DNA of 10,735 nucleotides from an uncultured Candidatus Saccharibacteria bacterium (GTDB lineage: Bacteria > Patescibacteriota > Saccharimonadia > Saccharimonadales > Saccharimonadaceae), in the NCBI GenBank assembly GCA_947306315.1, contig CAMZGF010000023.1:1-10735 (forward strand). The letters run 5' to 3'. The translations under genes and the position numbers were made by a program. The notes under the pieces are model-generated. The model was not told where the DNA came from, searched no databases, and saw only the letters and a program-made list of their open reading frames with translations. This document shows positions 7,116 to 10,735 of this stretch, in pieces. Position 1 is the first letter of the stretch, and each line of letters opens with the position of its first letter.

Positions 7116-7152
7116 ATCTTATCATACATTAACAGATAAATCTATATTAGCA
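7116..7152 (-). promoter_or_regulatory. candidate promoter(s) of the acyltransferase gene
   Basis: Two extended -10 candidates are visible: TGATAAGAT (7124-7116), seven bases before ATG 7108, and TGCTAATAT (7152-7144), which would start transcription near 7137, just before ATG 7129. Neither has a good -35. Which one works decides the true start codon. Confidence 0.4.
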
Positions 7153-7168
7153 GTAGCGCTCCATAAAT

Positions 7169-7200
7169 AAAAAAATAACCCCCATGAAGGAGGTTATTTT
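7169..7200 (-). terminator. rho-independent terminator of rpsJ
   Basis: Stem AAAATAACC (7172-7180) with GGTTATTTT (7192-7200), continued past one C/A mismatch by CC/GG, loop ATGAA. On the minus strand it runs into seven T (7175-7169). It lies directly after the rpsJ stop codon. Confidence 0.85.
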
Positions 7201-7205
7201 GATTA

Positions 7206-7532
7206 TTACATCTTGATTTCAGCGTCAACACCTGATGGAAGGCTGAGATTCTGAAGTGAATCGATAGTCTTTGGAGTTGCGTTTGAGATGTCGATAAGGC
7301 GTTTGTGAACCTTCATCTCGAATGCTTCACCGCCGGTCTTGTAGACGTGTGGTGATTTAACAACTGTGAAAGTTGAGCGTTTGGTTGGAAGAGGTACTGG
7401 ACCTGAAACGGTAGCACCAGTACGGATTGCGGTATCGACGATTTGCTTTGCGCTTTGGTCGATGACGCGGTGATCGTAAGCCTTGAGGCGGATACGGATC
7501 TTGAGACCTTCAGCTTTTTTAGCTTCTGCCAT
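7206..7532 (-). CDS. rpsJ: 30S ribosomal protein S10
   Basis: The 108-residue product matches S10 over its whole length (E. coli 103 residues): RIRLKAYDHRVIDQSAKQIV (13-32), TGATVSGPVPLPTKRSTFTV (38-57), SPHVYKTGGEAFEM (60-73), HKRLIDISNATPKTIDSL (76-93) and LPSGVDAEI near the end. A short Ala/Lys-rich extension (MAEAKKAEG) precedes the conserved core. S10 sits in the head of the small subunit and, in many bacteria, also takes part in NusB-linked antitermination. The ribosome binding site AAAGGT (7542-7547) is 9 nt before ATG 7532. Usually rpsJ leads the long S10 operon (rplC, rplD and so on) and often follows tuf. Here it is a single-gene unit with its own promoter and terminator, separated from tuf by a surface-protein gene. 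Confidence 0.98.
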   Translation of the reverse strand: MAEAKKAEGLKIRIRLKAYDHRVIDQSAKQIVDTAIRTGATVSGPVPLPTKRSTFTVVKSPHVYKTGGEAFEMKVHKRLIDISNATPKTIDSLQNLSLPSGVDAEIKM

Positions 7533-7550
7533 GATGTATTTACCTTTCTT

Positions 7551-7585
7551 GCTAGATAACCTCGAAAGAATGGAGTTTTTCTAGC
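7551..7585 (-). other. hairpin in the rpsJ leader
   Basis: Perfect 6-bp inverted repeat GCTAGA/TCTAGC (7551-7556 and 7580-7585) closes a 23-nt loop within which AACT can pair GGTT (one G-U pair). In the RNA it sits just before the ribosome binding site of rpsJ. It could be a regulatory leader structure, but the sequence matches no leader I know. Confidence 0.35.
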
Positions 7586-7609
7586 TAATATTATTTAATT
7601 ACGCTATTA

Positions 7610-7638
7610 ACTATAACATACCTTGCATAAAAAATCAA
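7610..7638 (-). promoter_or_regulatory. promoter of rpsJ
   Basis: TTGATT (7638-7633), a 17-nt spacer and TATAGT (7615-7610) preceded by TGT. Predicted start near 7603, giving a leader of about 70 nt. The -35 overlaps the tail of the upstream terminator. Confidence 0.65.
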
Positions 7639-7666
7639 CCTCATCCTTACTACGGTAAGGACGAGG
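7629..7666 (-). terminator. rho-independent terminator of the BspA-like gene
   Basis: A 12-bp stem (7639-7650 with 7655-7666, one G-T pair, loop of 4) is followed on the minus strand by TTGA and six T (7634-7629). It begins 20 bp after the stop codon of the surface-protein gene. Confidence 0.85.
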
Positions 7667-7685
7667 TCAAAAATTTACTGTAAAA

Positions 7686-10289
7686 TTAATACTCTTTGAG
7701 TGTAAAGTGATTTGTGCCGGCGTTGGTCCACATAGCGGTCGTTCTAGAACCAGACGGAATTGTTGGAATTGTTTCTACATAGATATTTTTGAGCTTAGTA
7801 GCTTTCCAGAACATACAGTAGAAGTCGTTAGGGCTCGAGAATGTGAGGTGACGGAAATGAATCGTCTCGAGCGCTGAGTTGTAAGCAAAGTAACCGAAGT
7901 CTCGCACTTTTTCGGTGTTGAAATTATCCAAATTCAGTTCTGCCATTTTAGTTGTATGGAACATTCCGTTCATATCCCAAACGTTTGATGTGTCAAAATT
8001 GCTCACATCAAGGCTAGTAAGATTTGCAGTACTGCTGAACATATCGCCCATACGTTGAACATTTGAAGTATTAAACGAGCTCAGGTTAAGGCTTGTTACC
8101 CCGGCACGGTTAAACATGTAGCTCATATCAAGCACATTCGATGTATTCCAGCCAGTCATATCTACGGATTTTAAACTTGCCGCGTTCTCGAATAACTGAT
8201 AGAAAGATTTTACATTTGAAACGTCCCACTTCGATAAATCAAGCGATTCGACACCAGCCGCATAGAACATTCCCATCATAGTTTCAGCGCTAGAAGTATC
8301 CCATTTTGATACATCGTAATTTTTTAGTTTTGGCGTTTCATAAAAGACATATCTGAAATCGCGAACCTTCGATGTATCCCAATCAGCAAGAGACAAGGAT
8401 TCGAGTGATTCATTTCTTGCAAAAATTCCGTTCAATCGTTCGGCTGAGCTAACGTCAAAATTGCTTAAATCGCGCGACTGAAGATTTTGTAGGCCAGCAA
8501 AGGCAAAATTCATATTCGTGACATTGCTGGTATTAAACTTCTCGCCCCATGTAATACTAGTCAAATCACTATGAGCATCCCAGTACGTTGTTTTAAAGTC
8601 AATATTCGTAAACATACAGGACATATCAGTGATGTTAAACATGTCAAGATAGCTAAAATCGATCGTCTTAAGTTTTGGCATATACGCAAACATGCCGTAG
8701 TGTCCATCCTGACAAGTGTTAGCTCCACCCGCACTAGCAGAGGTAGTATGCTCGATATTTGGAGACAAATCCATCGCGAGATCACTACCCATCGAGTCAT
8801 CTTTGTAACGCGAATATCCATACGGGCTAGCAATATAAACGTCGTAAAGATTTGTTTCAGAATCGAGCACGTAATATTCCATTACAGCACCATCCTGGTT
8901 GACGGAAATATCGGTCCATTCGCTTTCATTTCCCGGCATTTCAGCCCAGCTCACAAATTTGATGTTACCGATATTGTCGCGAGTAAGTGGCCCAATAAAG
9001 AAACCAGTCCAACGAGCATACTTAATAATAATTGTACTCGAATTATCTTCGTCGCTTGGCCCTGCACCGCTAGTGACAACAGCCTTAACCTTTACCTCAT
9101 ATTGCTCTTCCATGCGGTCAATTAAATATGTGTCGCTCAGGTTTGTGATTTCGAGATCATCAATATACCAACGAACGGTTGCGCCAGATTCGCCAGCCGT
9201 ATAGCTAGTTACGGTCGAAAGGTCTAGTGCTTGGCCGGAATAATAAGTACCATCTAGTTCGATATTTACGCTAGGCTTTACTGGATCAATTTTAATAGCG
9301 GTAGTATCTGCGGCAAGTATCTCACCATTCGTGCGGTCGATAACACGAGCTTTTATTTCGGTATTATTTTTATTAACAGTGAATGGACCAGTGTAATCGA
9401 CCCATTCGCCGCCATTTAATTGGTATTGATATTTACTACCATCGAATGACAAGTTACTAGTGATTGTAACGGTTTTTTCTGGCTTCCACTCATCTTTGTC
9501 ACTGACTTCTATATTTAAGATTTTCGATACATCGTCAGTATAGATTGCAACATTTCTGAGCAAAAATTCATTTCTTGCCACGGAAATTGTATTTGCTGCT
9601 TTCGGAAAGACAATAGCTGCAGCACAAGTAGAAACTACAAGCATAAGAACAATTATCTTTTTATCTTTCTTAGTTTTAATTAATATACAGACAATTAGGC
9701 CTAAAATTGAGATTACACCAAGTAAGATATTCATTTGAGAATCATTTGAAGTCCATGTAACTGGAGCTTCTAAAATACCTGTGTCTGGTACTCCTGGAAT
9801 AAAACCAGTTTGGTCTAGATAATTAATTGATAACCTGGTGTTTGAGATTTTTGAAAGTACGTTAGCTCTATCTATGTTACTGGTTGCTCTAATCAAAAAA
9901 TCAAAATGTCCACCAGCCGGAACTATCTGATTGTTGATATCTTCATACGAGAAAGAAAGGTCAGGATCTTCATTGTCGTTTGAGATCGACATAATGGTTT
10001 GTGGCGTAGCACTCTGGTTCTTAAAGCGAATCTTATAGACTGCAGCGTCACCTTTATTTAAATACGAGACATTACTGGTAGCTTCAGATTCATCAAAACC
10101 AATTATTCTGCCGCTCGCAGCCCCCTCAAATCTATCAAACTCCATATCCTCAATAACAAACACGGAAGTGTTAGCTGATGCGCTTAAAATTGGCATTATT
10201 GCCACAATAAATAATGCGATGAAGAAAAACATCACAGTATTCAGAATAATAGAAATAGAATTACTATTCTTATGCTTTACCAAACCCAT
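7686..10289 (-). CDS. BspA-like surface protein with DUF285 repeats, Ig-like region and internal membrane hairpin
   Basis: The product has 867 residues. An N-terminal signal or anchor (about 11-36: IILNTVMFFFIALFIVAIMP) ends in ASA. Residues 40-165 look like an extracellular beta-domain. Then come VPDTG (167-171), a membrane span (187-204), the basic loop KTKKDKK (205-211) and another span (212-229). Residues about 262-340 resemble a bacterial Ig-like domain (QYQLNGGEWVDYTGPFTV), and a second beta-rich segment reaches about 425. Nine repeats of 25-26 residues (585-814) carry the BspA/DUF285 pattern W/F-D/N-T-S-N-V...MF...L..LDLS. There is no C-terminal anchor (ends TLKEY), so the internal hairpin would hold it with the C-terminal 640 residues outside. 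BspA-like proteins often bind host or partner-cell surfaces; that role is inferred here. AAAAGGT at 10297-10303 supports ATG 10289. It is a single-gene unit lodged between tuf and rpsJ. Confidence 0.9.
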   Translation of the reverse strand: MGLVKHKNSNSISIILNTVMFFFIALFIVAIMPILSASANTSVFVIEDMEFDRFEGAASGRIIGFDESEATSNVSYLNKGDAAVYKIRFKNQSATPQTIMSISNDNEDPDLSFSYEDINNQIVPAGGHFDFLIRATSNIDRANVLSKISNTRLSINYLDQTGFIPGVPDTGILEAPVTWTSNDSQMNILLGVISILGLIVCILIKTKKDKKIIVLMLVVSTCAAAIVFPKAANTISVARNEFLLRNVAIYTDDVSKILNIEVSDKDEWKPEKTVTITSNLSFDGSKYQYQLNGGEWVDYTGPFTVNKNNTEIKARVIDRTNGEILAADTTAIKIDPVKPSVNIELDGTYYSGQALDLSTVTSYTAGESGATVRWYIDDLEITNLSDTYLIDRMEEQYEVKVKAVVTSGAGPSDEDNSSTIIIKYARWTGFFIGPLTRDNIGNIKFVSWAEMPGNESEWTDISVNQDGAVMEYYVLDSETNLYDVYIASPYGYSRYKDDSMGSDLAMDLSPNIEHTTSASAGGANTCQDGHYGMFAYMPKLKTIDFSYLDMFNITDMSCMFTNIDFKTTYWDAHSDLTSITWGEKFNTSNVTNMNFAFAGLQNLQSRDLSNFDVSSAERLNGIFARNESLESLSLADWDTSKVRDFRYVFYETPKLKNYDVSKWDTSSAETMMGMFYAAGVESLDLSKWDVSNVKSFYQLFENAASLKSVDMTGWNTSNVLDMSYMFNRAGVTSLNLSSFNTSNVQRMGDMFSSTANLTSLDVSNFDTSNVWDMNGMFHTTKMAELNLDNFNTEKVRDFGYFAYNSALETIHFRHLTFSSPNDFYCMFWKATKLKNIYVETIPTIPSGSRTTAMWTNAGTNHFTLKEY
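7848..8537 (-). repeat. nine DUF285/BspA-type repeats, coding
   Basis: Nine consecutive units encode residues 585-814, beginning at residues 585, 611, 637, 663, 688, 714, 739, 765 and 790. Lengths are 26, 26, 26, 25, 26, 25, 26, 25 and 25. Each starts with Trp or Phe, then Asp/Asn, then mostly TSNV, a phenylalanine near position 13 and a closing L-D/N-L/V-S. The repeats are well diverged at DNA level, so the array is old rather than a recent tandem expansion. Confidence 0.88.
9657..9791 (-). other. internal sorting-signal-like segment (VPDTG, membrane span, basic loop)
   Basis: Residues 167-211 of the BspA-like protein have the order of a cell-wall sorting signal: VPDTG, a hydrophobic span and a Lys-rich tail. 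It lies in the first quarter of the protein, not at the C-terminus, and is followed at once by a second hydrophobic span. Confidence 0.5.
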
Positions 10290-10320
10290 AAAAATGACCT
10301 TTTTGTTTATGTCTATTTTA

Positions 10321-10349
10321 ATTCTAACTATTTATCCCGCTTATGTAAA
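10321..10349 (-). promoter_or_regulatory. promoter of the BspA-like gene
   Basis: TTTACA (10349-10344), a 17-nt spacer and TAGAAT (10326-10321). The predicted start near 10314 gives a leader of about 25 nt that contains the ribosome binding site. Confidence 0.7.
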
Positions 10350-10363
10350 TAGTAAAAAAGAAT

Positions 10364-10391
10364 AAAAAAGTCGCCCCTAAGGGCGACTTTT
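10364..10391 (-). terminator. rho-independent terminator, distal of the tuf pair
   Basis: Perfect 11-bp stem AAAAGTCGCCC/GGGCGACTTTT (10366-10376 and 10381-10391), 4-nt loop. On the minus strand it ends in six T (10369-10364). The plus-strand side has four T, so weaker activity in the other direction is possible. Confidence 0.85.
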
Positions 10392-10418
10392 CTCAATCAA
10401 GAAATTATTATTTGATGA

Positions 10419-10444
10419 AAAGTGACCACTTTCGTGGTCACTTT
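10419..10444 (-). terminator. second perfect hairpin after tuf, probable terminator
   Basis: Perfect 11-bp stem AAAGTGACCAC/GTGGTCACTTT (10419-10429 and 10434-10444). In the minus-strand RNA the loop is GAAA, a stable GNRA tetraloop. Only four T follow (10421-10418), so it is a weaker terminator or a 3'-end stabiliser. Confidence 0.65.
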
Positions 10445-10447
10445 CAC

Positions 10448-10491
10448 AAATAAGCTCATCGGTGAGCTAAAGCTCTCCGCTTCGCTTATTT
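10448..10491 (-). other. stem-loop overlapping the tuf stop codon
   Basis: AAATAAGC (10448-10455) pairs with GCTTATTT (10484-10491), which contains the tuf stop and the last codon. A competing inner hairpin AGCTCA-TCGG-TGAGCT lies at 10453-10468. No T-tract follows, so it is more likely a 3' structure than a terminator. Confidence 0.45.
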
Positions 10492-10735
10492 GATGATTGA
10501 GGTGATAACACCTGAACCGACAGTCTTGCCACCTTCACGGATAGCGAAACGGTCGTTGTTGTTCATAGCGATTGGAGCAAGGAGTTTAACCTTGAAGGTT
10601 ACTGTATCGCCAGGCATGACGATTTCCTTGTCTGCAGGAAGTTCAACTTCACCAGTAACATCGGTAGTACGGAAGTAGAACTGTGGCTTGTAACCCTTTG
10701 AGAATGGGGTGTGGCGTCCGCCTTCCTCTTTCTTA
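10486..10735 (-). CDS. tuf: elongation factor Tu, C-terminal part (5' end beyond window)
   Basis: The last 82 codons of EF-Tu enter from the right edge and end at TAA 10488-10486. The translation is domain III of EF-Tu: GGRHTPFSKGYKPQFYFRTT near its start, then DVTGEVELP, MPGDTVTFKV, LLAPIAM, and the highly conserved RFAIREGGKTVGSGVIT close to the end. EF-Tu carries aminoacyl-tRNA to the ribosome with GTP; domain III helps bind tRNA and EF-Ts. The gene is followed by a series of stem-loops and, unusually, not directly by rpsJ but by a surface-protein gene. The G-domain and the promoter lie outside the window. Confidence 0.98.
   Translation of the reverse strand, partial: KKEEGGRHTPFSKGYKPQFYFRTTDVTGEVELPADKEIVMPGDTVTFKVKLLAPIAMNNNDRFAIREGGKTVGSGVITSIIK

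Noticed and set aside
7848..8537. CRISPR or phase-variable tandem repeat
   Set aside because: The periodicity is at protein level (25-26 residues) with strongly diverged DNA and no identical repeats or spacers.
8571..9125. Plus-strand open frame of 184 codons inside the BspA-like gene
   Set aside because: It is a shadow frame of a continuous 867-codon gene with clear domain structure, and has no recognisable motif.
10448..10485. Small RNA or tRNA-like gene behind tuf
   Set aside because: The pairing is explained by local stem-loops, and no cloverleaf, CCA end or promoter is visible.

Overview
All nine genes in the window lie on the minus strand and use the standard code. Eight end in TAA or run off the edge, one ends in TGA, and tryptophans are TGG. 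The sequence suggests a small-genome bacterium of the Patescibacteria/CPR group, with Saccharibacteria (TM7) the best guess. The reasons are a diverged Mur ligase with a shortened N-terminus, tandem FemAB proteins, a BspA-like surface protein, very tight gene spacing and moderate GC. This is an inference from gene content, not a proven placement.

Reading in the direction of transcription (right to left): the 3' part of tuf (EF-Tu domain III) enters at the right edge. It is followed by an array of stem-loops (10366-10491). Next come a well-formed promoter and a single large gene for an 867-residue secreted/membrane-anchored BspA-like (DUF285 repeat) protein, with its own terminator. Then comes rpsJ (ribosomal protein S10) as a one-gene unit with its own promoter, leader hairpin and terminator. 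Then come a membrane acyltransferase (Acyltransferase_3 family) and a single-pass membrane protein of unknown function, each with candidate promoters.

The left half (1-5201) is one compact operon of five genes with 1-4 nt overlaps or a 10 nt gap: MurF-like ligase, alpha/beta hydrolase, DegT/DnrJ/EryC1/StrS-type PLP aminotransferase, FemAB transferase, and a second FemAB transferase that leaves the window a few residues before its end. The promoter at 5208-5216 places the probable transcription start on the A of the murF-like ATG, so the message may be leaderless.

The Mur ligase and FemAB enzymes both act on peptide stems or bridges of peptidoglycan precursors. The simplest reading is that the operon modifies a cell-envelope precursor. 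The role of the aminotransferase and hydrolase in that scheme is not known. The largest spaces without a gene are 196 bp (10290-10485) and 153 bp (7533-7685), and both are filled with hairpins and promoters. No tRNA, rRNA, CRISPR array or insertion sequence was seen.
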